DNA of 64,000 bases. Origin: Polaromonas sp047303325. GTDB lineage: Bacteria; Pseudomonadota; Gammaproteobacteria; Burkholderiales; Burkholderiaceae_C. Below the pieces are notes generated by a model. The model saw only the letters and a program-made list of their open reading frames with translations, was not told the origin of the DNA and ran no database searches. Numbering within the stretch: the stretch's first letter is position 1; each line of letters opens with the position of its first letter. Positions 43,600-50,718 of the stretch are shown here, piece after piece. Location of the stretch: NCBI RefSeq assembly GCF_047303325.1, contig NZ_JBKBEX010000007.1:119826-183825 (forward strand), in the 5' to 3' direction. Position numbers and translations under genes: made by a program.

Positions 43600-44522
43600 G
43601 GCTGGTCGTGGCGCTGGGCGGCAATGCCTTGCTGCGCCGGGGCCAGTCGCTCAGCGCGCAGCACCTGCTCGAAAACATCCGGGGCGTGGCGGCCCAGCTG
43701 GCGCGCGTCGCGCTGCACCATGAGCTGGTGGTGACGCATGGCAACGGGCCGCAGATAGGCCTGCTGGCGCTGCAGAACTCGGCCTACGCGGCGGTGCCGC
43801 CCTACCCGCTCGACATGCTGGGCGCACAGACCGAGGGCATGATCGGCTACCTGCTGGAGCAGGAACTCGCCAACCAGCTGGCGCCCAAGCGCTCCGTGGT
43901 CACCCTGCTCACGCGCGTGGAAGTCGATCTCAACGACCCGGCTTTCGGCCGGCCCACCAAACCCATAGGACCTGTCTACACCCAGGAGGAAGCGCAGCGG
44001 CTTGCGCAAGCCATGCACTGGCATGTCGCGCCCGACGGCGAAAGCTTCAGGCGCGTCGTGGCTTCGCCCCTGCCCCTGCGCGTGCTGGCCGTGGATCCGC
44101 TGCGCTGGCTGTTGCAGCACCAGGCCGTGGTCATCGCCGCGGGCGGTGGCGGCATTCCGGTGGCATGTACGGCCGGCAGGCGGGCACTGGAAGGCGTGGA
44201 TGCCGTGATCGACAAGGACCTGACCAGCGCCCTGCTCGCGCTGGAGCTGGGTGCCGACTGCCTGGTGATCGCCACCGACGTGGACGCCGTCTACCTCGAC
44301 TGGGGGCTGCCGACGCAGCGCGCTCTCGGCAAGGTCGGGCCGCAGGAACTGCTGGGCCACAGCTTCCCCGCGGGCTCCATGGGCCCCAAGGTGCAGGCCG
44401 CCGCCAGCTTCGTCCTCAAGACGGGAAAGAAGGCCTTGATAGGTTCGCTGGACCGGATCGAGGAGATGCTGGCGGGCCGCGCCGGCACCGAGGTCAGTCC
44501 CGGCGGCGGCCCGGCGGCATAA
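43596..44522 (+). CDS. arcC: Carbamate kinase
   Basis: A 308-residue enzyme (MRLVVALGGNALLRRGQSL) that transfers phosphate from carbamoyl phosphate to ADP, giving ATP, ammonia and CO2. The family blocks HGNGPQIGLLALQN, PYPLDMLGAQTEGMIGYLLE and IAAGGGGIPVAC are present. It ends the arcDABC unit and overlaps arcB (ATGA). A GC-rich hairpin lies just beyond. Confidence 0.95.
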   Translation: MRLVVALGGNALLRRGQSLSAQHLLENIRGVAAQLARVALHHELVVTHGNGPQIGLLALQNSAYAAVPPYPLDMLGAQTEGMIGYLLEQELANQLAPKRSVVTLLTRVEVDLNDPAFGRPTKPIGPVYTQEEAQRLAQAMHWHVAPDGESFRRVVASPLPLRVLAVDPLRWLLQHQAVVIAAGGGGIPVACTAGRRALEGVDAVIDKDLTSALLALELGADCLVIATDVDAVYLDWGLPTQRALGKVGPQELLGHSFPAGSMGPKVQAAASFVLKTGKKALIGSLDRIEEMLAGRAGTEVSPGGGPAA

Positions 44523-44582
44523 GCCGGCGTGGAAGGGCCCCGCCCCGCCGCATCGCGCGGGGCTTGCGCAACAAGCCATCGC

Positions 44583-44596
44583 TTGAGGAATATCAA
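44583..44596. promoter_or_regulatory. FNR-like box upstream of the BON-usp unit
   Basis: TTGAGGAATATCAA keeps the TTGA and ATCAA halves. Its centre is 82 bp before the BON-protein start. Confidence 0.62.
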
Positions 44597-44622
44597 GACA
44601 GGCACCGCCTCGCCTGCCTACA

Positions 44623-44652
44623 GTGGCATCACCACCCTGTGGTGGTGACCAC
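44623..44652 (+). other. Strong leader hairpin before the BON-protein gene
   Basis: TCACCACC (44629-44636) pairs perfectly with GGTGGTGA (44641-44648) over a 4-nt loop. GTGG/CCAC extends the stem with a 2-nt bulge. It lies 19 bases before the start codon and could affect translation or RNA stability. Confidence 0.55.
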
Positions 44653-44671
44653 TTCATCCAAGGAACAAGCC

Positions 44672-45340
44672 ATGAAAACCGATTTTCAGCTCAAGGCTGA
44701 TGTCACCGCCGAACTGGCCTGGGAACCCGCCGTCAATTCAGCCGGCATAGGCGTTCTCGTCAATGACGGTGTGGTGACGCTCACAGGGCACCTGAACAGC
44801 TTTGCCGAAAAAGTCGCGGCGGAACGGGCGGTTCGCCGCGTGGCCGGTGTGCGCGGTCTGGCCATCGAGCTGGATGTCAAGCTGGTGGCGGACCACCAGC
44901 GCAGCGACTCCGAAATCGCCACGGCCGCCGCATCCGCGCTGCGCTGGAGCGCGCTGCTGCCGCCCGAGCGGATCAGGGTCGAGGTGGAAAAAGGCTGGCT
45001 CACCCTCACGGGCGACGTCGACTGGGCCTACCAGTGCAGAACCGCCGAGAAATGCGTGCGCGGCCTGGTGGGCGTGCGCGGCCTGTCCAACAACGTTGTG
45101 GTGAAACCCACCGTCAGCACGCGCGACGTCGCGGCGGAGATTGCCGCGGCGCTGGCACGCCAGGCCGACCGCGAAGCCCGGCATATCCAGATCGACGTGG
45201 AGGGCGGTGAGGTCACCCTGCACGGCAAGGTGCATTCCCTGGCCGAGCGCGAAGCGGCCGCCGGCGCGGCATTGGCCGCCAGGGGCGTGATACGCATCGT
45301 CAACAAACTGGAGATCGAACCATGTTCAAACGAATCCTGA
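44672..45340 (+). CDS. Triple BON-domain protein
   Basis: A 222-residue protein with three BON domains in tandem (about 1-72, 75-145, 148-218), each with an internal VxLTGxV-type strand such as GVVTLTGHLNSFAEK, WLTLTGDVDWAYQ and GEVTLHGKVHSL. BON domains are thought to bind membranes or osmoprotective partners. No signal peptide is seen. The ATG follows a leader hairpin, and the frame overlaps the next usp gene by 19 bp. The upstream frame extension to 44165 overlaps arcC and is rejected. Confidence 0.85.
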   Translation: MKTDFQLKADVTAELAWEPAVNSAGIGVLVNDGVVTLTGHLNSFAEKVAAERAVRRVAGVRGLAIELDVKLVADHQRSDSEIATAAASALRWSALLPPERIRVEVEKGWLTLTGDVDWAYQCRTAEKCVRGLVGVRGLSNNVVVKPTVSTRDVAAEIAAALARQADREARHIQIDVEGGEVTLHGKVHSLAEREAAAGAALAARGVIRIVNKLEIEPCSNES

Positions 45341-45777
45341 TCCCCGTAGACGGCAGCGAGACCGCCAACAAGGCCCTGGTCGCCGGCCTGCGCATGGCGC
45401 GCGAAACCAGCGCCAGCGTGCGGCTGCTGCATGCCATCAATGAACTGGGCGCCATGGCCGCCGATGGCACTTACTCCGGCGACGTGGCCGGCATGCTGCG
45501 CGAAGGCGGCGCCAAAGTGCTGACCGACGCTACGGCCATCGCGCAGTCGGCCGGCGTGGCGGCCGACCAGAGCCTGTGCGAAGAACCCGGCAAACGCCTG
45601 GGCGAAGTCGTGGCCGAGGCCGCCAAACTCTGGGGCGCCGACCTTGTGGTGGTCGGCTCCCACGGCCGGCGCGGCCTGGGGCGTGTGCTGCTGGGCAGCG
45701 GTGCGGAAGAGATTTTGCGATTGGCGCCTGTGCCAGTGCTGGTGGTGCGGGACGCGGCTTCGGAGGGTGGGAATTAG
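45322..45777 (+). CDS. Universal stress protein (UspA family)
   Basis: A 151-residue UspA domain (MFKRILIPVDGSETANKALV) with the nucleotide-binding GSHGRRGLGRVLLGSGAEE glycines. It overlaps the BON gene, so the two are translated together. It completes a cluster of four usp genes within 22 kb, all near FNR-type boxes. Confidence 0.92.
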   Translation: MFKRILIPVDGSETANKALVAGLRMARETSASVRLLHAINELGAMAADGTYSGDVAGMLREGGAKVLTDATAIAQSAGVAADQSLCEEPGKRLGEVVAEAAKLWGADLVVVGSHGRRGLGRVLLGSGAEEILRLAPVPVLVVRDAASEGGN

Positions 45778-46072
45778 GCGGCGGGCAATGGCAGAGGTGC
45801 TGAGGTTATGGCATCACTCTAGTTCTTGGCGAGGTCAATTCCAACGGTTACGATAGCCATGATTTCCCCTTCCAGGTGAGTTGATGAAAACGCAGTTTCA
45901 GTGCAGACTACCTTGTACTCAAGTTACGTCGGAGCTAAAAGTTTGACCTCTCCATCGTGGCACTTTGTTGCCGTAAACCGCATCCCTGGCGGGGTGCGGC
46001 TCGCTTGGGACGGGGAAGTCCCTTCCATTCGTTAGGCTCGCGAATGCCACCCCCGCAAACCTTGTCGCACCG
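45778..46072. other. Boundary region into the cassette-like segment
   Basis: About 300 bp with no convincing gene. GTTAGGC at 46031-46037 is identical to the core box at the end of the attC-type site at 46453-46581. It may mark the left end of the cassette array, as an attC remnant or an attI-like insertion point. No integrase gene is present here. Confidence 0.5.
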
Positions 46073-46309
46073 ATGACGGCAGCCAATCGATTCAGATGTC
46101 CAGCGTGCGGGTTCTCGGTGTTCAACCGTCGGGTCACCACGTGTGAAGCTTGCAAAGCGCCACTTCCTTCCACACTGAGGTTCAGTGAGAAGGAACTCGC
46201 GCAGCTTGCCGAAGAAGCTTTGCGCATTGAGAAGATCAGACGCGACTTGGCACGAGAAGCAGAGCGCATAGAAGCAGAGAAGCAGCGCCGTCGTGGCGAC
46301 GGGGGCTGA
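46073..46309 (+). CDS. Small zinc-ribbon protein in a gene-cassette context
   Basis: A 78-residue protein (MTAANRFRCPACGFSVFNRR). Two CxxC pairs, CPAC and CEAC, form a likely zinc ribbon over residues 9-29, and the second half is a highly charged helix (SEKELAQLAEEALRIEKIRR). It starts 36 bp after a GTTAGGC core, and an attC-type site follows, so it looks like the payload of the first cassette. No known function. Confidence 0.62.
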   Translation: MTAANRFRCPACGFSVFNRRVTTCEACKAPLPSTLRFSEKELAQLAEEALRIEKIRRDLAREAERIEAEKQRRRGDGG

Positions 46310-46452
46310 GAGCACAACGCTCCTGTGCCTGAGCGGCAAGCACAGGGAGTACCTTCACCGAGTGCGCTCTTGAAAGAGCCAGCGCAATTCTGGGTTCCCG
46401 GCGCCAAGTCTCTACAGAGTGGGTCACTGTTGCGCGGCCGTCGCAAACGCGA

Positions 46453-46581
46453 GCCTAACCCCTCGTTCAGCCGGACCCGCTACGGCAAGCGCCGTAAGCC
46501 CGCCCTGAGGTACATGGTGCATCATCTCAGTCCGGGCTTACGGCGCTTGCCTCCGCGAGCCGGTTAACTCGAACGTTAGGC
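46453..46581 (+). repeat. attC-type recombination site, first cassette
   Basis: The site is bounded by GCCTAAC (46453-46459, the RYYYAAC box) and GTTAGGC (46575-46581, the GTTRRRY box), exact reverse complements as expected for an attC. Between them lies a perfect 19-bp inverted repeat (46484-46502 and 46533-46551). The 129-bp length is at the long end of known attC sites. Confidence 0.78.
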
Positions 46582-46609
46582 ATCACAAACCCTCTCACGG
46601 AAGCATCAC

Positions 46610-47086
46610 ATGCCTTTTGACTTGCCATCATTTGTACTAGTGCTGTTCGTCATTTTTCACGGCGTTGCCTTTGGGGCCGGTTTGTACGAGCAGCGGGTCG
46701 TCGTCCCGCGCTGGATGGGAAGGTCTCCCGACGGGGCGCGCTACCTTCATCCGGAGGCGATGCGTGTCGACGATTCGGGTCGTCGTTTCTGGGGCTTTGT
46801 CAGCACCGGACCACTAAGCCTTTTGACGCTCATCAATCTCTATTTCGCAGTCGCGAGCACAGCGCCAGTCCGTACCCTTTGGCTTGCTGCGTGTGCGGTA
46901 ACGCTGGTCGAGCGTATATTTACATTCGCCTTCTTTATTCCCAATGCAATAAGGCTAATGCGCGGCGATGCCTTGTCAACGACTGCACTGCACACGGCAA
47001 CAAGATGGCGCTCGCTCAATTGGCTGCGGTTAGTGCTTTCACTTGCAGGTTGGCTCCTCGCCCTGCTTGCATACGGCGCCCGCTGA
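46610..47086 (+). CDS. DUF1772-like small membrane protein in a gene-cassette context
   Basis: A 158-residue protein with four likely membrane helices. Near residues 85-110 it has the cluster FTFAFFIPNAIRLMRGDAL followed by TRWRSLNWLR, resembling DUF1772-type (anthrone-oxygenase-like) small membrane proteins. Its start lies 29 bp after the attC core box and its stop is directly before the second attC-type site, exactly how integron cassettes pack genes. Function unknown; assignment to DUF1772 is tentative. Confidence 0.68.
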   Translation: MPFDLPSFVLVLFVIFHGVAFGAGLYEQRVVVPRWMGRSPDGARYLHPEAMRVDDSGRRFWGFVSTGPLSLLTLINLYFAVASTAPVRTLWLAACAVTLVERIFTFAFFIPNAIRLMRGDALSTTALHTATRWRSLNWLRLVLSLAGWLLALLAYGAR

Positions 47087-47087
47087 T

Positions 47088-47147
47088 GCCTGACCCTTCC
47101 TTCAAGCGGGCTGGCCTGCTGCCAGCCGCTTAAGTCAAACATTAGAT
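47088..47147 (+). repeat. attC-type recombination site, second cassette
   Basis: The site runs from GCCTGAC (47088-47094) to ATTAGAT (47141-47147), each a one-base variant of the attC core boxes. The arms AAGCGGGCTGGC and GCCAGCCGCTT pair fully except for one unpaired G, the kind of extrahelical base that attC sites carry. The following CCCTTCCTTCAAG and CTTAAGTCAAAC blocks also match common attC sites. About 60 bp long. Confidence 0.8.
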
Positions 47148-47844
47148 GTCATCAGTGTTCCCCAGTCGCGACTCTCACCGTGGCGGGTACGCGCTGCTCG
47201 TGATTGCCGCCTTCGTCTTTTATGGCGAAATTGATGGGATCACGAATCGTGCACTGTTTTCCACGGCCCCCGCGCTGTTCTGGATCGCCGACCTCGTCTT
47301 CTATTCGCTCGTGCCACTGGCGGCGCTCGTTCACATGAAGGGGCGACTCCGAGTCACACCATCAGAATACGGGTTGCGGTCATTCGACCGATGGGACGAA
47401 TTCTTCGGAACGACTCTCGTGTTCGTATTCCTGCTGGTTGCGGCATATGAGATTCCCATTCGAATCAGCTGGATCGTCCTCTATCGCACCAGCTTCGCCG
47501 AACTTGCGGAACCCTTCTTTTCCTACCACTCAGTGATCCCGGCAGGCTTGCTGCATCTTCCGGCAGTGGCCTACCTTTCACTGTCCGCAGGGATGCTTGA
47601 AAGCATTCTCTTCATCGGCTTGCCTTGGATGCTCTGGCGCGAGCGTTTCGGCAGTCTACGTGGCGGGAGCTTCGCCTTGACTTCATCCGTGCTATTCGCA
47701 TCAGTGCACTGGGAGCAGGGTGCCCTGGGGGTGATCGGTGCGCTAGTGTTCGGTCTCGTTGCATGTAGGCTTTATTTGAAGATTGGCAACCTTTGGCCTG
47801 TTGTTGCGGCGCATGCGCTGGTCGACTTCGTCAAATTTTGGTAG
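47146..47844 (+). CDS. CPBP-type (Abi) membrane protein in a gene-cassette context
   Basis: A 232-residue protein with about six or seven membrane helices. The C-terminal half looks like a CPBP intramembrane protease/Abi domain: GMLESILFIGLPWMLWRERF takes the place of the EExxxR motif, then SSVLFASVHWEQGALGV (FxxxH motif) and AAHALVDFVKFW. The first motif is degenerate (only one Glu and no matching Arg), so protease activity is doubtful. The ATG lies inside the core box of the preceding attC-type site. Probably the third cassette gene. Base composition is less GC-rich than the flanking genes. Confidence 0.7.
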   Translation: MSSVFPSRDSHRGGYALLVIAAFVFYGEIDGITNRALFSTAPALFWIADLVFYSLVPLAALVHMKGRLRVTPSEYGLRSFDRWDEFFGTTLVFVFLLVAAYEIPIRISWIVLYRTSFAELAEPFFSYHSVIPAGLLHLPAVAYLSLSAGMLESILFIGLPWMLWRERFGSLRGGSFALTSSVLFASVHWEQGALGVIGALVFGLVACRLYLKIGNLWPVVAAHALVDFVKFW

Positions 47845-47864
47845 GGTGCGCGGATTGCGCTGAA

Positions 47865-47880
47865 GCCTGACCCTGCGCTA
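47865..47880 (+). repeat. Possible truncated attC site after the third cassette gene
   Basis: GCCTGAC at 47865-47871 followed by CCTGCG repeats the start of the second attC-type site. No matching 3' core box occurs before the next gene, so the site is incomplete. Confidence 0.45.
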
Positions 47881-47964
47881 AGTGTGCGTGGGCACGGTGC
47901 CATGCTCACCTTGTGCCCCCTATCCCCCGTACCCAATTCGCATTGAAGCGGCATCCGCAGGACT

Positions 47965-48867
47965 TTATTTACCCAACCCAATCGCCGCACGCATCTTCTC
48001 CAACTGCTCCGCGGTCGGCACCACAAAGGAGAATTGCGGGCCCAGGTCCATGGCGACGGCGAGCGGCTTGGACGGTGCCGCCAGGCCCTGGAAGGCGGCA
48101 ATCGCCTTCTTGGCGGTAGCCTCCGGCACGCTGGCGTGCAGGTACAAGCCAAAGCCGACGCTGGTGGCCTTGGTCGGAACCACCACGAGGCGTGCCTGGT
48201 GCACCTTTTCGGAGCGCCCGGCCAGGCCTTTGAGGCTGGCGCCCAGTGCGGCGGGCTCGCGGGTGACGACGCCGGCCCAGGACTGCTCTTCCCACGCAAA
48301 CACGGCTTTGGCGATCAGGCCCTGCTGGCCGACGGTGGCTTGCGGCGCGACGTCCTCCACATTGCCGCACAGGCCCTCGGCTTTGGCGATGGCGGCTTCC
48401 ACGCCGGCGGCGGTGCCGAAGCATTTGGAGCGCTGGAGCTGGTCGAGCACGGCTTTCTGCTCGGCCGGCGGCAGGGTTTTCAGCGCCACGGCGCCCGCGT
48501 CCGTGGCGGCCTTGCCGACCACGGTGATGGCCAGCACGGCGGGCTGGACCACTTCATTGTTGAACACCGCGAGCTTGTAACCGCTCATGAGGCCGGTGAC
48601 CTGGTTGGTGTAGACCCAGCAATAGGGTGTCCGCCCCGACGCGGTGATGTCGTCCACTTTCTTGATGGCATACAGCGGCGCCTGCGGCAGGCCGGCGCGG
48701 CCTATGAAGGCATGCATTTCCTGTTCGGCCACGGCGCTTTGGTAGGCGGCTTCACCGCGGAAGAGCTGGGGGTTCATGTAGGCCCCTCCATCGCAGCTTT
48801 GAGCCTGGGCAGCCGGTGTCAGGCAGGCGGCGGCCAGTGAAAAGGAAATGAGGCACAGATAACGCAT
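47965..48867 (-). CDS. Exported protein of unknown function
   Basis: A 300-residue protein starting MRYLCLISFSLAAACLTPAAQAQS, a clear signal peptide cut near AQAQS. The mature part has two similar halves of alternating hydrophobic and Ala-rich segments, with a few cysteines (QSCDGG, TPYCWVY, SKCFGTAAG, EGLCGN). The layout is reminiscent of phosphonate-type (PhnD) solute-binding proteins, but no diagnostic motif is clear. It stands alone next to the cassette array. A start ten codons upstream is possible. Confidence 0.7.
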   Translation of the reverse strand: MRYLCLISFSLAAACLTPAAQAQSCDGGAYMNPQLFRGEAAYQSAVAEQEMHAFIGRAGLPQAPLYAIKKVDDITASGRTPYCWVYTNQVTGLMSGYKLAVFNNEVVQPAVLAITVVGKAATDAGAVALKTLPPAEQKAVLDQLQRSKCFGTAAGVEAAIAKAEGLCGNVEDVAPQATVGQQGLIAKAVFAWEEQSWAGVVTREPAALGASLKGLAGRSEKVHQARLVVVPTKATSVGFGLYLHASVPEATAKKAIAAFQGLAAPSKPLAVAMDLGPQFSFVVPTAEQLEKMRAAIGLGK

Positions 48868-49192
48868 GTTGGGCTCCCGAAGCAGTGGCGTTGGCATGGA
48901 GGCAGCCGGGTTGTGGCCGCCGGATTAGTAACAAAACGTCACAAGCACGCTTCGGGCCATCATACTGACACCCCCTGCAAAAAATGCTACTTTTTACTGA
49001 GGGTTGACCCGAATATTAGGTGGCAAGCGTAGCCATAAGCGTGACAAACTGCCACTCCTGCCCCCGGACTCCGCGGATCTGGGCAGCGCCTGTATCCTTG
49101 AAAAATGGGGTGTCGATGGCTGTGCACACAGAAAGCTCAAAGCCACCGCAATAGAAACGGTGCGTAGCAAAAACAAGCCCAAGCGGTGACGC
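48868..49192. other. Non-coding stretch with one repeat copy
   Basis: About 325 bp between convergent-looking minus-strand genes. It holds repeat copy A (49071-49105, see the repeat entry) and otherwise no convincing gene or structure. Confidence 0.5.
49071..49105. repeat. Dispersed repeat copy A near the hydrolase gene
   Basis: The 35-bp block matches 50193-50227 in 29 of 35 positions, in the same orientation. On the minus strand both encode SRIQALP. Confidence 0.6.
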
Positions 49193-50173
49193 TCATTGCA
49201 GCTTCTCGGCCAGGAACTTTGTGACCATTGATTCGACGCCGGCATGTACCGCCGCGCGGTCAACGTCCGAAGGGTCGAGGCACACTTCAGGCGAGGCTGT
49301 CTTCTGCGAAGGTGTGCATGGATCGGCAAACACGAAGTGCCCTCCCGAAATCTTCTGATACAGCGGCGGAACCGGCAATGTAAGCGCCAGGGTATCGGCA
49401 TTTCCTTCACCTGAAAGCTTGCTCTGCTTGGGCCGGATGAGAAGGACAGGCATCGTCACAGCCCGCAGGCCGTCACGAGGAAATAGCGCCGCCAATGGGT
49501 CGAGTAACACGACAGCCTTCAAAGCGAGATGAGGAGGCAAAGGTGTCTCCCGCTCTCGCGTCAAGGGGCTAGGACTTGGCGCGCCAGGACGGCGTCCACT
49601 GGGCGCGTTGTTGCATGACATCACGTCTTCAGGATGAGCGACACAGTGCTCTGCAAAGTGAGCCTCATCCTGTATGGCGCCTGCGAGCTTCAACGCGACC
49701 GCCCCTCCCAGGGAAAAACCGACCATGCCAAGTCGCGTAGGGTCGGCATGCATTGCAAAACGAGGAGTGTCCAGCATCGCCGCCAACGCAAGTTGGACCT
49801 GGAATGGTCGAACAAACAGGCCGGCGGTCCCGTGAAATGGCGCAACCACAATGAAGCCTTGCCGAGCAAGCGACGCGGACAGCTCCTTCAACAGCAGTGG
49901 GCTGCCTCCAGTCAGGCCGCCACCATGCGACAGCAGCACCACAGGGAAGTTTCCCGCGGCCGGCTGTGCGTCATGCGTCGCCGGAACGAGAACCGGTCCA
50001 GCTTGCCATGAAACTTCATCCGCTTGCGTCGGGTACCAAATGAGCGCCTCGAAAGGTGTCGCGGCCTGTACCTCGATGCGGGCAATCCCCGCACAGAACG
50101 ATTGAGTTTGACCATATGCAATAGAAAACGGTCCAAACGAAAGAAGAATAAGACCAAAGAGTAGCGTGCGCAT
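49193..50173 (-). CDS. Exported alpha/beta hydrolase (dienelactone hydrolase/PAF-acetylhydrolase type)
   Basis: A 326-residue protein with a signal peptide (MRTLLFGLILLSFGPFSIAYG). The alpha/beta hydrolase landmarks are present: the oxyanion region LLSHGGGLTGGSP, the nucleophile elbow GMVGFSLGGAVAL, an acidic VVLLDPLAALF strand and SGGHFVFADPC, whose His is the likely catalytic base. Family members hydrolyse esters or lipids; the substrate is unknown. The gene is flanked on both sides by the same 35-bp repeat, so it may be an insertion. Confidence 0.85.
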   Translation of the reverse strand: MRTLLFGLILLSFGPFSIAYGQTQSFCAGIARIEVQAATPFEALIWYPTQADEVSWQAGPVLVPATHDAQPAAGNFPVVLLSHGGGLTGGSPLLLKELSASLARQGFIVVAPFHGTAGLFVRPFQVQLALAAMLDTPRFAMHADPTRLGMVGFSLGGAVALKLAGAIQDEAHFAEHCVAHPEDVMSCNNAPSGRRPGAPSPSPLTRERETPLPPHLALKAVVLLDPLAALFPRDGLRAVTMPVLLIRPKQSKLSGEGNADTLALTLPVPPLYQKISGGHFVFADPCTPSQKTASPEVCLDPSDVDRAAVHAGVESMVTKFLAEKLQ

Positions 50174-50192
50174 GACCTCGCCTTAAGTTCAT

Positions 50193-50227
50193 CCCCGGAT
50201 CAAGGAAGAGCCTGTATCCTGGAAAAA
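50193..50227. repeat. Dispersed repeat copy B at the end of the BLUF gene
   Basis: The 35-bp block matches 49071-49105 in 29 of 35 positions. It spans the last codons and stop of the BLUF gene. Confidence 0.6.
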
Positions 50228-50607
50228 AACACCCGCATCAAGTCCGTGAACGCATCCGCCGGAACGGTTTCATGCCGGCGGGCGTCCAGTTCGGCGATGT
50301 GCTCCATCTCCATGGGCTGTGCCTCAAGCGCCGCCATGGAGATGCCCTTGAAGATGCGCTCCTGGGTGGTCGTGATGTAGACGATGCGGCAGTTGTGGTG
50401 GCGCATGTCGGTGGCGATCTGCACATACTTGCGCAGCACCGCCTGCTCCGGGCCTTCAAGGATCTGGGCGAACACGCCGCCACCAAATACCAGGAGGCCG
50501 GTGATGCCCAGGGGCGGGTTGTTTTTGGCCGCGCTTTTCAGGACGCCGTTCACGGCATCTTCATTGATGCCTTCCTTGGCATCGCTGATGTAGAGTAGTC
50601 TGAGCAT
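50200..50607 (-). CDS. BLUF-domain blue-light photoreceptor (single domain)
   Basis: A 135-residue protein that is nothing but a BLUF domain: MLRLLYISDAKEGINEDAVNG with the Tyr of LLYIS, NNPPLGITGLLVFGG, and the flavin-contacting Gln in GVFAQILEGPEQAV. FAD bound here signals blue light through the Tyr-Gln pair. Without an output domain it must act through a partner protein. It lies alone on the minus strand between a hydrolase and an SDR gene. Confidence 0.9.
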   Translation of the reverse strand: MLRLLYISDAKEGINEDAVNGVLKSAAKNNPPLGITGLLVFGGGVFAQILEGPEQAVLRKYVQIATDMRHHNCRIVYITTTQERIFKGISMAALEAQPMEMEHIAELDARRHETVPADAFTDLMRVFFSRIQALP

Positions 50608-50718
50608 GGCGCGGCGCTCCTTGAACAGGACTGGCAGTATCGGGACGGGGAAACTGGGCTCCCCTGGGTGTTTGAACCCATCATCCCACTCTGCTCGCCC
50701 GTTGAACAGCGGAATCGC

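Noticed and set aside
44537..44563. GC-rich hairpin after arcC as a terminator
   Set aside because: The GCCCCGC/GCGGGGC stem has no T-run, so it is too weak to call as an intrinsic terminator.
45778..48000. An integron integrase gene near the cassette array
   Set aside because: No tyrosine recombinase motif occurs in any frame here; open frames on the minus strand are shadows of the cassette genes.
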